Source: Halorientalis sp. IM1011
GTDB lineage: Archaea; Halobacteriota; Halobacteria; Halobacteriales; Haloarculaceae
Direction: 5' to 3'
NCBI RefSeq assembly: GCF_001989615.1
Contig: NZ_CP019067.1
Location: 682,001-746,000 of the forward strand
Length of the DNA: 64,000 bases
A program made the position numbers and the translations under genes. The number at the start of each line of letters is the position of its first letter. Position 1 is the first letter of the stretch. The notes under the pieces were generated by a model that made no database searches, had not been told where the DNA came from, and saw nothing but the letters and a program-made list of their open reading frames with translations. Shown one piece after another: positions 1 through 7,975 of this stretch.

Positions 1-1317
1 CTCTACCAGCGACAGGTCGCCGCGATCCTCATCGCCGTGTTCGCCCCCTGGGTCGGAAACGCGCTGTTCCTGTTCGGGCCGGTCAGTTTCGACCTCACTC
101 CGGTCGCGTTCGCCGTTACGGGGCTCTCGCTCTGGTGGGCCATCTTCAGCCAGGACTTCCTGGAGCTCGTTCCCGTCGCCCGCAGCGTCGTCGTCGAAAA
201 CATCGGCGCCGGTGTGTTCGTCCTCGACAGGGACGACCGACTCGTGGACATCAATCCGAAAGGTCTGGAGATGCTCGACCTCGAGGCGACCGACGCCATC
301 GGAATGGACGCAACGGGACTGTTGGCTGGCATGCCGGCCGTCCGCGACCAGTTCGAGGACATCGCCGACGTCGACGACGAGGTCACAGGCGAGCTGTCGT
401 TCGGCGCGAACCACTACCAGGTCCGGGTGCGACCGCTCGAAGACAGCAGCGGGACCCTGATCGGTCGGCTGTTCCTGGTCAACGACGTCACCGAACAGAA
501 GCGTCGCCAGCGTGAACTCGAACGCCAGAACGACCAGCTCGAACAGTTCGCAAACGTGGTGAGCCACGATCTGCGTAACCCGCTCAACGTCGCGACGGCA
601 AAACTGGAACTCGGTCGCCTCCGGGACGACGACCAGGAGCTCAGGGAAGCCGAGGAAGCACTCGACCGCATCGACGTCATCATCGACGACGTGTTGACCC
701 TCGCCAGAGAGGGGAAACAGGTCGACGATCGGTCGCGGGTGTCCCTCCATTCGCTGGCCAACCGTGCGTGGGGAAACGTCGAGACGGTCGACGCCGAACT
801 CGTGCTCGGTGACGACCGCGAGTTCGAGGCCGACGAGCAGCGCCTCCTTCGGGCGCTCGAGAACCTGTTCCGCAACGCCCTCGATCACGGCCGCGGGGAC
901 GTTACCGTCACCGTGGGCGCGACCGAGGACGGCTTTTTCGTCGCCGACGACGGCCCCGGCATCCCCGCTGACCAGCACGACGAGGTGTTCGAGGACGGGT
1001 TCACCACCAGCGAGTCGGGAACCGGCTTCGGGCTCGCCATCGTCCGGAGCATCGTCGAGGCCCACGGCTGGGAGATCGCGGTGAGTGACAGCGAAGCGGG
1101 CGTCCCCGCGAGTAGCGCGGAACGGAGTTCCGCGGACAGTTCGAGCGGGCATGGCCCGCGAGAAGATGAAGTGAGTGGGCGGTCACAAGAGGACCACCGT
1201 TCGTCTTCCGGCGGCGCGCGGTTCGACGTGACGGACATCCCGCCGCTTGCGGACGACGAGCCGTCCGGGCGAGGGGACGGCGGGTCTCACTCATCGCCAA
1301 CCGAACCGTCCGAGTAG
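1..1317 (+). CDS. Membrane sensor histidine kinase, 5' end outside window
   Basis: The frame is open from base 1, so the start lies upstream. The visible part begins with the last hydrophobic segments of what looks like the 7TM histidine-kinase N-terminal region, then a PAS domain (about codons 65-160), a HisKA segment with SHDLRNPLN and the phospho-accepting His at bases 565-567, and a HATPase_c domain with an N-box (ENLFRNALDHG), G1 (DDGPGIP) and G2 (GTGFGLAIV). A cytoplasmic autokinase of a two-component system is therefore expected; no partner regulator is adjacent. Odd point: between SDSEAG and GGARFDVT, where haloarchaeal kinases normally run straight on, about 36 Ser/Arg-rich residues are inserted, encoded by palindromic DNA (bases 1100-1208). 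The frame remains open. The stop is at 1315-1317. Confidence 0.9.
   Translation, partial: LYQRQVAAILIAVFAPWVGNALFLFGPVSFDLTPVAFAVTGLSLWWAIFSQDFLELVPVARSVVVENIGAGVFVLDRDDRLVDINPKGLEMLDLEATDAIGMDATGLLAGMPAVRDQFEDIADVDDEVTGELSFGANHYQVRVRPLEDSSGTLIGRLFLVNDVTEQKRRQRELERQNDQLEQFANVVSHDLRNPLNVATAKLELGRLRDDDQELREAEEALDRIDVIIDDVLTLAREGKQVDDRSRVSLHSLANRAWGNVETVDAELVLGDDREFEADEQRLLRALENLFRNALDHGRGDVTVTVGATEDGFFVADDGPGIPADQHDEVFEDGFTTSESGTGFGLAIVRSIVEAHGWEIAVSDSEAGVPASSAERSSADSSSGHGPREDEVSGRSQEDHRSSSGGARFDVTDIPPLADDEPSGRGDGGSHSSPTEPSE
1100..1208. repeat. Palindromic repeat insertion inside the kinase gene
   Basis: This stretch interrupts the conserved end of the ATPase domain and holds two perfect hairpins: an 8-bp stem with a GGA loop (1116-1134) and a 6-bp stem with an ATG loop (1145-1159). 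A 7-base direct repeat, GTGAGTG, occurs at 1081 and again at 1171, exactly 90 bases (30 codons) apart. The insert keeps the frame and has no stop codon. Similar GGA-loop hairpins lie between genes at 25092-25199, which suggests a dispersed palindromic element. Confidence 0.6.
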
Positions 1318-1335
1318 ACGGTCGAAACCACCGGG

Positions 1336-1917
1336 TCACCGCCCGGTGTCATACTTGTAGGTCGCCTCGTCGGGATCGATCCCGAAGTCCTCTGGCCCCT
1401 CTTCGGGCTCGGCCTCGCCTTCGTCCGCAGCGGCCTGTTTGAAGGCCTCCCGGAACTTCCGGGGCATCCGGAACTCCGCGACCGACAGCGCCATCGGGAC
1501 TGCGTCGGGCGCGGTCGTCTCGCGTTTTTCCTCCAGCCGACCCTGAAGTTTCTCCGGGAGCGAACCAGCGTCGATCGGCTCGAACTCGAACTGTCGGAGG
1601 TAGTCCGGCTGGTCGGTCAGCGAGTAGACGGTCTCGAACCCTTCGTCGCCGGCCTTCTGGATGAGCCGCTCGACGACGTGTGCACCGACGCCCTGTCCGC
1701 GCCAGTCCTCGAGGACGCCGATAGAGGTGAGTTCACAGACGTCTTCGTCGTCGGTCTTGTGGACGCGGACCCGCCCGAAGCCCGCCTTCTCGTTCGTCTC
1801 CTCGTCGATGGCGATGACGTAGTCGCGCGAGCGAAACGCGGTCTCGTCCAGGCCCATGTCCTCGATGTGATCCAGAAGCCAGACCTCCTCACGGTTTTTC
1901 GCGTCCCGGACGTACAT
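1336..1917 (-). CDS. GNAT family N-acetyltransferase
   Basis: A 193-residue protein with the GNAT core: a beta-strand segment GFGRVRVHKTDD, then ELTSIGVLEDWRGQGVGAHVVERLI, whose RGQGVG is the acetyl-CoA pyrophosphate-binding loop. The C-terminal part is acidic and haloarchaea-specific. The substrate cannot be read from the sequence. I chose the ATG at 1917 (MYVRDAKNRE) over an upstream in-frame start at 1974 because an AT-rich box (1941-1950) sits 24-33 bases upstream of it, as expected for a leaderless transcript. It is convergent with the kinase gene and stands alone. Confidence 0.85.
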   Translation of the reverse strand: MYVRDAKNREEVWLLDHIEDMGLDETAFRSRDYVIAIDEETNEKAGFGRVRVHKTDDEDVCELTSIGVLEDWRGQGVGAHVVERLIQKAGDEGFETVYSLTDQPDYLRQFEFEPIDAGSLPEKLQGRLEEKRETTAPDAVPMALSVAEFRMPRKFREAFKQAAADEGEAEPEEGPEDFGIDPDEATYKYDTGR

Positions 1918-1988
1918 GGTGGCCCCTTGGCCACGCCCGGCTAAAAACGTTGGCAGCCCTTCTGCTGGAAACACCGACGGCGACGCGG

Positions 1989-2711
1989 TCAGTCCGCGTT
2001 TGCCTCCCCGACCGAGAGGTACTCGTCGAGGAGGTCCTCGCGCTGGCGCAGGTCGGCGATCGAGCCGTCCCAGGCGTTCTCACCGCTCTCGATGATGTAC
2101 GCCCGTTCGGAGAGGTCGAGCGCGAAGTCGACGTTCTGCTCGGTGATCACGACCGTCACGTCGCGGCTGACGATGTCTTCGAGCACGTCGGCCAGGTCCT
2201 CGACGATGACCGGGGCCAGCCCCTCGGTGGGTTCGTCGAGCAGGAGCAGGTCGGGGTTCTGGACCAGCGCCCGCGCGACCGAAAGCATCTGCTGTTCCCC
2301 GCCGCTGAGGTTGCGGCCCCGGTTCTCCCGGAGGTCGTCCAGCACGGGGAAGATCTCGAACATCTCCTCGATCGGCCGCGGTTCGGTTCCCCGACAGGCG
2401 CCGCGGGCGACCGAGAGGTTCTCCTGAACGGTCAGCGTCGGGAAGATCCGCCGTTCCTCCGGCACGAGTTTGATCCCCTTGTTGCTGATCGAGTCGACCG
2501 ATTCGTCGATGATCGACTCGCCGCGGAAGGTGATCGTCCCCTCTCGCCGGGGGACCGTGCCGGTAATCGCCCGCAGTGTGGTCGTCTTGCCCGCGCCGTT
2601 TCGGCCCAGCAGTGCGACGACCTCGTTTTCCTCGACGGACAGAGAGATGTCGAACAGGACGTGGCTGTTGCCGTAGTAGGCGTTCACGTCCGAGAGGTCG
2701 AGGAGCGTCAT
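1989..2711 (-). CDS. livF: Branched-chain amino acid ABC transporter ATPase, LivF type
   Basis: A cytoplasmic ATPase of 240 residues with Walker A GRNGAGKTT (36-44), signature LSGGEQQ (135-141), Walker B LLLLDEPTEGLAP (155-167) and the switch segment VVITEQN. The LLLDEPTEGLAP form and the short length are typical of LivF, the second ATPase of the hydrophobic amino acid uptake (HAAT) family. Its ATG overlaps the stop codon of livG by four bases, so the two are translationally coupled. It is the last gene of the minus-strand arm livH-livG-livF. The true substrate may be branched-chain amino acids or another small amide or amino acid. Confidence 0.93.
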   Translation of the reverse strand: MTLLDLSDVNAYYGNSHVLFDISLSVEENEVVALLGRNGAGKTTTLRAITGTVPRREGTITFRGESIIDESVDSISNKGIKLVPEERRIFPTLTVQENLSVARGACRGTEPRPIEEMFEIFPVLDDLRENRGRNLSGGEQQMLSVARALVQNPDLLLLDEPTEGLAPVIVEDLADVLEDIVSRDVTVVITEQNVDFALDLSERAYIIESGENAWDGSIADLRQREDLLDEYLSVGEANAD

Positions 2712-3478
2712 GGCTCACCTCCGAGGTAGGCCTCGCGAACGCGCTCGTCGGCCATGACCTCGTCGGGCGTCCCGTCGGCGATCAACTGGCCGTTATCGAG
2801 AACGAGGATCCGATCGGAGATCCCGAGGACGACGTCCATGTCGTGTTCGGTCAGGACGAAGGTGATGTCCGTCTGTTCGTCCAGATCCCGGACCAGTTCG
2901 ACCATCTTCTCGGTCTCCGTGGCGTTCATCCCCGCGGTGGGCTCGTCGAGCAGGACCACCGACGGATCCGTCCCCAGTGCGAGCGCGATCTCGACTTTCC
3001 GCTTGTCGCCGTGCGAGAGGTTTTCACACACCGTATCGGCGACGCCTTCGAGCTCGGCCATCTCGATGACCTCGTTCACTTCCGCCGTCAGCTCCGGGTC
3101 CTCACGGGCGACGGCGCGCAGGTCGAACGTGCGCCCGTTCTTGCTGATGCGAGCGATCCGGAGATTCTCCGAGACGGTCAGCCCCTCGAAGACGTTGTTG
3201 ATCTGGAACGCCCGGGAGAGGCCGAGGCGGTTGATTTCGTGCGGTTCGCGGCCGCTTACGGTGACGAGTTCGTCCCCGTCGCGGGGTCGGAGCCGGGCGA
3301 CCCCGTCGGTCGGGTCGAGCCGACCCGTCAACAGGTTGTAGAAGGTCGTCTTGCCCGCGCCGTTGGGGCCGATGATGCTCGTGATGTCGTCGCTGTCGAT
3401 CGAGACGGTCAGATCCTCGACGGCGAGCAGTTTGCCGAAGCGGCGTTCGAGCCCGTCGGTCTCCAGAACCGTCGTCAC
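2708..3478 (-). CDS. livG: Branched-chain amino acid ABC transporter ATPase, LivG type
   Basis: A 256-residue ATPase with Walker A GPNGAGKTT (37-45), the LivG-typical segment LGLSRAFQINNVFEGLTV, signature LSHGDKR (154-160) and Walker B VVLLDEPTAGMN (174-185). The H-loop reads FVLTEHDMDVV. LivG and LivF form the ATPase pair that drives LivH and LivM. The gene overlaps livH (upstream) and livF (downstream) by four bases each, so the three form a tight operon. The signature has H in place of the second Gly, which is common in LivG proteins. Confidence 0.93.
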   Translation of the reverse strand: MTTVLETDGLERRFGKLLAVEDLTVSIDSDDITSIIGPNGAGKTTFYNLLTGRLDPTDGVARLRPRDGDELVTVSGREPHEINRLGLSRAFQINNVFEGLTVSENLRIARISKNGRTFDLRAVAREDPELTAEVNEVIEMAELEGVADTVCENLSHGDKRKVEIALALGTDPSVVLLDEPTAGMNATETEKMVELVRDLDEQTDITFVLTEHDMDVVLGISDRILVLDNGQLIADGTPDEVMADERVREAYLGGEP

Positions 3479-4353
3479 GCTTCGGCACCTCCGACGATCC
3501 CCTCGGGTTTGAGAAGCAACACGGCGATCAGGGCGACGAACGGGAACAGCTGGCCGGCACCGGCGGCGAAGATGCTGCCGACCGCGATCATGATGCCGAT
3601 GATGTACGCGCCGATGAACGCCCCGGTGAAGGAGCCGAGGCCGCCGATGACCACGACGACGAAGGCGTTGATGATCACCTGGTTACCCAGTTCCGGCGTC
3701 ACGGACTGCAGTGGTGCAGCGAGCGCACCGCCGACACCGGCGAGCACCGCACCGATGAAGAAGACGCCGGTGTAGAGCCGGGGCACGTTGATCCCGAGCA
3801 ACAGCGCCATGTCCCGGTCACTGGAGGTGGCACGCACCACCCGTCCGAAGTTCGTGGTCCGCAAGGCGAGCAGGATCACCCCCATCACCGCGACCGAGGC
3901 CACGATGACGAACGCTCGGTAGGACGGGATCGAGATTCCCTCCGCCAGAACGACGTCGAACCGGAGGCTCGGCGGCGGGTTGATGATCCGGGACCCGGAG
4001 CCGAACACGTACCGCACGGCGTCGGTGATGATGAGGACGAACGCGAACGTCAGGAGCAACTGATCGAGTTCGTCCCGGTCGTACACGCGCCTGAGAAATC
4101 CCATCTCGATGAAGACCCCGACGAGGCCGACGACGAGCCCCGCGGCCACCACCCCCAGCCAGAAGTTCCCGGTCGAACTCTCTACGGCGACGATGCCCAC
4201 GTAGGCACCGATCATGTACAAGACACCGTGGGCGAAGTTCAGCACTTCGAGGACGCCGAAGATGAGACTCAATCCGACCGCGATGAGAAACAACCAACTC
4301 CCGATACTGAGGCCAGTGATCACCTGATCGATTAGCAGGCCGGTCGATACCAT
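3475..4353 (-). CDS. livH: Branched-chain amino acid ABC permease, LivH type
   Basis: A 292-residue integral membrane protein of about eight hydrophobic segments. It has the LivH pattern SLIFGVLEVLNFAHGVLYMIGAY near the N-terminus and the coupling-loop region LRTTNFGRVVRATSSDRDMALLLGIN, followed by FVVVVIGGLGSFTGAFIGA, a hallmark of this permease family. It is the first gene of the minus-strand arm and is read away from the binding-protein gene. An AT-rich stretch around 4376-4386 lies 25-30 bases upstream of the ATG and is a plausible promoter box. Confidence 0.93.
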   Translation of the reverse strand: MVSTGLLIDQVITGLSIGSWLFLIAVGLSLIFGVLEVLNFAHGVLYMIGAYVGIVAVESSTGNFWLGVVAAGLVVGLVGVFIEMGFLRRVYDRDELDQLLLTFAFVLIITDAVRYVFGSGSRIINPPPSLRFDVVLAEGISIPSYRAFVIVASVAVMGVILLALRTTNFGRVVRATSSDRDMALLLGINVPRLYTGVFFIGAVLAGVGGALAAPLQSVTPELGNQVIINAFVVVVIGGLGSFTGAFIGAYIIGIMIAVGSIFAAGAGQLFPFVALIAVLLLKPEGIVGGAEA

Positions 4354-4513
4354 GGGAAGACCTCTCTATCAGCTATCGGTTAATACTTTCGCCCCCTTTA
4401 TACACGTGTGTAGGACTCTATCCGCCTATTACCTTGAAAGAATATAATTGCGCTGACAATGGTTACATGTAAACCCTTGTCTATTAGCCGGGAATGGATG
4501 TAGATGGACTACC
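4354..4513. promoter_or_regulatory. Divergent promoter region between the two liv arms
   Basis: This 160-base AT-rich gap separates livH (minus) from the binding-protein gene (plus) and must hold both promoters. Visible elements are a TATA-like stretch at 4376-4386 for livH, a palindrome ACACGTGT at 4402-4409, and a perfect 10-bp palindrome TTACATGTAA at 4463-4472, about 40 bases before the plus-strand ATG. Either palindrome could be an operator that coordinates the two arms, but that is inference from position and symmetry. Confidence 0.55.
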
Positions 4514-5860
4514 ATGCTAGATGATGTCGATCGATCAGGGAGCGAGTCGAAGGACACTGGGACGCGGCTCGTAAGTCGGCGCGAGGTGCTGGCGGCCACC
4601 GGTGCGGGAACCGCCGCATCGGTCGCGGGCTGTCTGGGCGGCGGCGGCAGCGGAATCACCATCGGCGGCGTCTACCTGCTCTCCGGGCTGGCCGAGGCAC
4701 TGGGTGCCGGGTCGGCCGCGACGGCCGAGGTCGCCGTGGAGGCGATCAACGAGAACGGTGGGATCATGGACGAGGACGTCGAGATCGTCATCCGTGATCA
4801 CGGCAACGACCCGCAGGGGCAACTCCAGAGTCTCGTCCAGCAGGAGAATGCCGATGTCCTGCTCGGAATGACTTCCTCGGGTGTCACGCTCAACTCAGGC
4901 CCGACGGTCGAGCAGCTCGGGGTACCGTGGACGCTGACCGACATCGGGACGCCGTTCATCACCGAACCGGACGAGGAGAAATACGGGGACTATTACGATG
5001 ACGACGGGAAGGCGGCTGGCCTCCCGAACGTGTTCCGGACGAACTCGAACACGTCCCACATGACCTACGCGATCGCGAAGTACATCTCGGAGAACTTCGA
5101 CAACCCGCGGATCGCCAACATGGGACCGGACTACGCCTACGGGCAGCAGTGCTGGAACTACGTGCAGGCGTACATGGACGGCCTCGGTGCCGACTACGAG
5201 GTCGTCGCCTCGGAGTTCCCGGAACTGGGCGCGACCAACATGACGCCACAGATCAACTCCGTGCTGAGCGCGAACCCGGATATCGTGTTCACCAGCTTCT
5301 GGGCGAACGACACGGTCACGTTCACCAACCAGGCCGCCGAGCAGGGGCTGTTCGATCAGGTCGACGACGTGTTCGACACCATCGGCGCCGACCCCAACAA
5401 CTTCGAGGCGCTCGGCGACACGATGCCCGAGGGCGTCCACTACTCCGGCTGGTACTGGCCGGGCGCGTACGACACCGAGGCCGACCGGAACCTCATCGAG
5501 ACGTTCCGGAACGCCTACCAGAACGACAGTGAAGTGCTCGCGTACCCGCCCTTTACCGGCGGGAGTACCTGGGCCGCGGTCCAGATCTACAAGCAGGCCA
5601 TCGAGGCCGCGGGGAGCACGAACTCCGACGACATCATCGCGGAGATGGAAGGGTTGACCTACGAGGACGACCCGCGTGGCTCGATTACGATCGACGCAGA
5701 CACCCACCAGGCGACGGCCAACTGCGTGATCGGCGAGTCGTCGTTCGACGCCGACGTCCCCTACGACGGCGCGGGGCAGATCAACACGCAGACCTACTCG
5801 CTGGACCGGGACACGGCACTGGACCTGCTCGACGGGAGCGGCCTCCCACCGGGACTGTAA
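4514..5860 (+). CDS. Periplasmic-type amino acid-binding lipoprotein (LivJ/K-like)
   Basis: A 448-residue extracellular solute-binding protein. The N-terminus has a twin-arginine motif SRREVLAATG (residues 21-30) and a lipobox ending at Cys40 (SVAGC), so it is exported folded and lipid-anchored, as usual in haloarchaea. The rest follows type I binding proteins of the LivJ family: GVYLLSGLAEALGAGSAATA at the start of the fold, then AVEAINENGGI and DHGNDP, and a late segment YPPFTGGSTWAAVQIYKQAIE. It sits one base upstream of livM (stop 5858-5860, ATG 5862), so the two are co-transcribed. It gives the importer its specificity, which cannot be fixed from sequence alone. Confidence 0.9.
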   Translation: MLDDVDRSGSESKDTGTRLVSRREVLAATGAGTAASVAGCLGGGGSGITIGGVYLLSGLAEALGAGSAATAEVAVEAINENGGIMDEDVEIVIRDHGNDPQGQLQSLVQQENADVLLGMTSSGVTLNSGPTVEQLGVPWTLTDIGTPFITEPDEEKYGDYYDDDGKAAGLPNVFRTNSNTSHMTYAIAKYISENFDNPRIANMGPDYAYGQQCWNYVQAYMDGLGADYEVVASEFPELGATNMTPQINSVLSANPDIVFTSFWANDTVTFTNQAAEQGLFDQVDDVFDTIGADPNNFEALGDTMPEGVHYSGWYWPGAYDTEADRNLIETFRNAYQNDSEVLAYPPFTGGSTWAAVQIYKQAIEAAGSTNSDDIIAEMEGLTYEDDPRGSITIDADTHQATANCVIGESSFDADVPYDGAGQINTQTYSLDRDTALDLLDGSGLPPGL

Positions 5861-5861
5861 G

Positions 5862-7100
5862 ATGAGCTACGGATTCTCGGAACGGGTCCAGACGGTCGAG
5901 AACACGTCCTGGATCGTTTTGCTCGCGGCGATCCTGCTGGTTGCCGCGCCGTTCGTCCTCGGTGGCTATCAGACCTCGATCCTGACCCAGACGGTGATCC
6001 TCGCCCTGTTCGCGACGGCGTTCAACCTCCTGTACGGGTACACGGGCCTGCTCTCCTTCGGCCACGCGATGTTCGTCGCGGCCGCGGGCTACACGGCCGC
6101 GATAACCGTCGGACAGGTGTCGCCAGCACTGGGTATCCCGGAGACGTTCGGTGCCATCTCGCCGTTCGCGACGTGGGTGCTGGCCCTACTGCTGGGCGTC
6201 GTCGTCGCGACGCTCGTGGCGGTGTTCGTGGGCTTTCTCTCGGTGCGACTCGAGGAGATCTACTTCGCACTGATCACGCTCGCGTTCAGCATGGCGGTGT
6301 ACGTCATGGTCCTGCAGGACACCGTCGGCGTTATCTTCGAGGTCTTCGGCATCGGCGACGGGAACCTCACCAACGGCTCCGACGGTCTGACCTTCACCAT
6401 GGGAGAGATCGAACTGTTCGGCATGCAGTTCCGACTGGTCGACATCGTCGATCCGTTCGTGTACTACTTCCTGTCGCTCATCGTGGTCTCGGTCGCGATG
6501 TACATGCTCTGGCGGATCGTCCAGTCACCGTTCGGGATGGTCTGTCGGGCCATCCGGGAGAACCCCGAACGGGCCAGTGCACTCGGGATCGACGTCAACC
6601 GCCACCAGTGGGTGACGTTCATCATCTCCGGGGCGTTCAGTGGCCTGGCGGGTGCGTTGCTCATCCCGCTGGCGACGAACGTCAACCCCTCCTACGCTCA
6701 CTGGACGTTCTCCGCCGAACCCGTCATCATGACGGTCATCGGCGGCCCATACGCGTTCTTCGGGCCGATCGTGGGGGCGTTCACCTACGAGTACCTCCGC
6801 GAGTTCATCAGCCTGTTCCCGCTTCTGGAGCAGTACTGGCAGTTCAGCTTCGGTGTGTTGCTGTTGCTGGTCGTCCTCTTCTTCGACAACGGGGTCGCCG
6901 GCGGCATCAACAGGTTCCGTGCCTGGCTCGGCGTCGCCTGGCAGCGATACCAGACTGACGGCGTGGCCGGCGTTATCGCGTTCGTCAAGGAGACCGTCGT
7001 CGGCTACGCCGTGCTGGCGAAAGACGAGGTCGTCGCGTTCGTGCGTCGAGTGATAACCGGCGTCAGGTCGCTACCGCAACGGGTCGCCAACCGCTTCTAG
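5862..7100 (+). CDS. livM: Branched-chain amino acid ABC permease, LivM type
   Basis: A 412-residue permease with about ten membrane segments. It has the LivM hallmarks ATAFNLLYGYTGLLSFGHAMF near the N-terminus and a coupling region IVQSPFGMVCRAIRENPERASALGIDVNRHQW, then FSGLAGALL and VIGGPYAFFGPIVGAF. It pairs with LivH in the membrane. Its C-terminal 75 residues beyond the last membrane span form an extra basic/hydrophobic tail (GVAWQRYQTDGVAG and on), longer than usual. Its 3' end overlaps the convergent regulator gene by four bases. Confidence 0.92.
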   Translation: MSYGFSERVQTVENTSWIVLLAAILLVAAPFVLGGYQTSILTQTVILALFATAFNLLYGYTGLLSFGHAMFVAAAGYTAAITVGQVSPALGIPETFGAISPFATWVLALLLGVVVATLVAVFVGFLSVRLEEIYFALITLAFSMAVYVMVLQDTVGVIFEVFGIGDGNLTNGSDGLTFTMGEIELFGMQFRLVDIVDPFVYYFLSLIVVSVAMYMLWRIVQSPFGMVCRAIRENPERASALGIDVNRHQWVTFIISGAFSGLAGALLIPLATNVNPSYAHWTFSAEPVIMTVIGGPYAFFGPIVGAFTYEYLREFISLFPLLEQYWQFSFGVLLLLVVLFFDNGVAGGINRFRAWLGVAWQRYQTDGVAGVIAFVKETVVGYAVLAKDEVVAFVRRVITGVRSLPQRVANRF

Positions 7101-7819
7101 GGGTCCCCGTTCGCGGCCCCGTCGAGTTCGCCGATCGCGTCGACGATGCGCTCGAACAGTTTTCGCTCGCTGCGACGGAGGTTCTTCGAGACGGCCATCT
7201 TCGAGACGTCGAGTTCCTCGGCCAGCGTGGCGAGGGTCCCGTCTCGCGGGGTCCCGAAGTACCCCTCCGTCACCGCGGTCCGGAGGGTTCGGCGTTCGAC
7301 CTCGGAGAGTTCCCGACAGCCGTCGAGCAGTGACGCGGCCACGTCCGCGTTGTCCATCACCTCGTAGTAGTCCTGGAGGTCCATCGACTCCCGGGACTCG
7401 ACGGTGAAGTCGTTCTCCTTGTCGAGTTCCGACAGCGCACCCTCGGCCAGTTCGCTCCGGTCGAACCCGACGTGCCAGATCTCGCTCCCGCCTTCGATCT
7501 CGAAGGGGCCGGTGATGTACCCGTCGTGTTTCCGGATGGTCTCCATCGCGTCCGTCTGTCCGATCCGGGACCGCAGCAGCGCCACGTCCCGCTCCCGTTT
7601 CAGCAGATCGAACCCGCGAACGTTCTCGTGATTCCTGAACGTGGTCAACCCGTTATCCAGCGCTTCCGCGTCCGCACCGCTGACCGTGATCCGCGTCTCT
7701 AGCTCCTCTGCGGCCGGATTGAAGTCCCACTGCTTCGCGTGAAAGGACACGTCGTTTTCGACCGTCGTATCGATGTACGGACAGTCGTACTGGACCATGT
7801 CCATCTGCAGTGATATCAT
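7097..7819 (-). CDS. Bat-type HTH transcriptional regulator
   Basis: A 240-residue protein with the haloarchaeal HTH_10 (bacterio-opsin activator type) domain at residues 171-225: LSEVERRTLRTAVTEGYFGTPR, then TLATLAEELDVSKMAVSKNLRR. The N-terminal 160 residues are the usual sensor-like region of this family and start with a CPYIDTTVENDVSFHAKQW segment; no PAS domain is evident. It probably binds DNA as an activator. Its position, convergent with and overlapping livM, makes it a candidate regulator of the liv genes, but this is only context. ATGs at codons 6 and 8 are alternative starts. Confidence 0.85.
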   Translation of the reverse strand: MISLQMDMVQYDCPYIDTTVENDVSFHAKQWDFNPAAEELETRITVSGADAEALDNGLTTFRNHENVRGFDLLKRERDVALLRSRIGQTDAMETIRKHDGYITGPFEIEGGSEIWHVGFDRSELAEGALSELDKENDFTVESRESMDLQDYYEVMDNADVAASLLDGCRELSEVERRTLRTAVTEGYFGTPRDGTLATLAEELDVSKMAVSKNLRRSERKLFERIVDAIGELDGAANGDP

Positions 7820-7957
7820 TTAGCACACCTGCGGAACCGTTTGCTGGTCACAGGTATAAAGATAATGTTGACTTGAACGAAACGTTTTTATTTCAGAGAG
7901 GGAGGAAGCGACCGAAGCGACCGCCGACCCGGACCGTAATCTATTTTCGCCCAGTTG

Positions 7958-7975
7958 TTTTAGGTGTGCCTAAAA
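7958..7975. promoter_or_regulatory. DtxR-like palindromic operator over the start codon
   Basis: A perfect 7+7 inverted repeat with a 4-base spacer, TTTTAGG-tgtg-CCTAAAA. Its last A is the first base of the ATG at 7975. The half-site TTAGG/CCTAA matches the consensus of DtxR/IdeR-family metal regulators, several of which control iron uptake in haloarchaea. A TATA-like stretch at about 7936-7946 lies just upstream, so a bound repressor would cover the transcription start. The regulator itself is not in this window. Confidence 0.6.
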
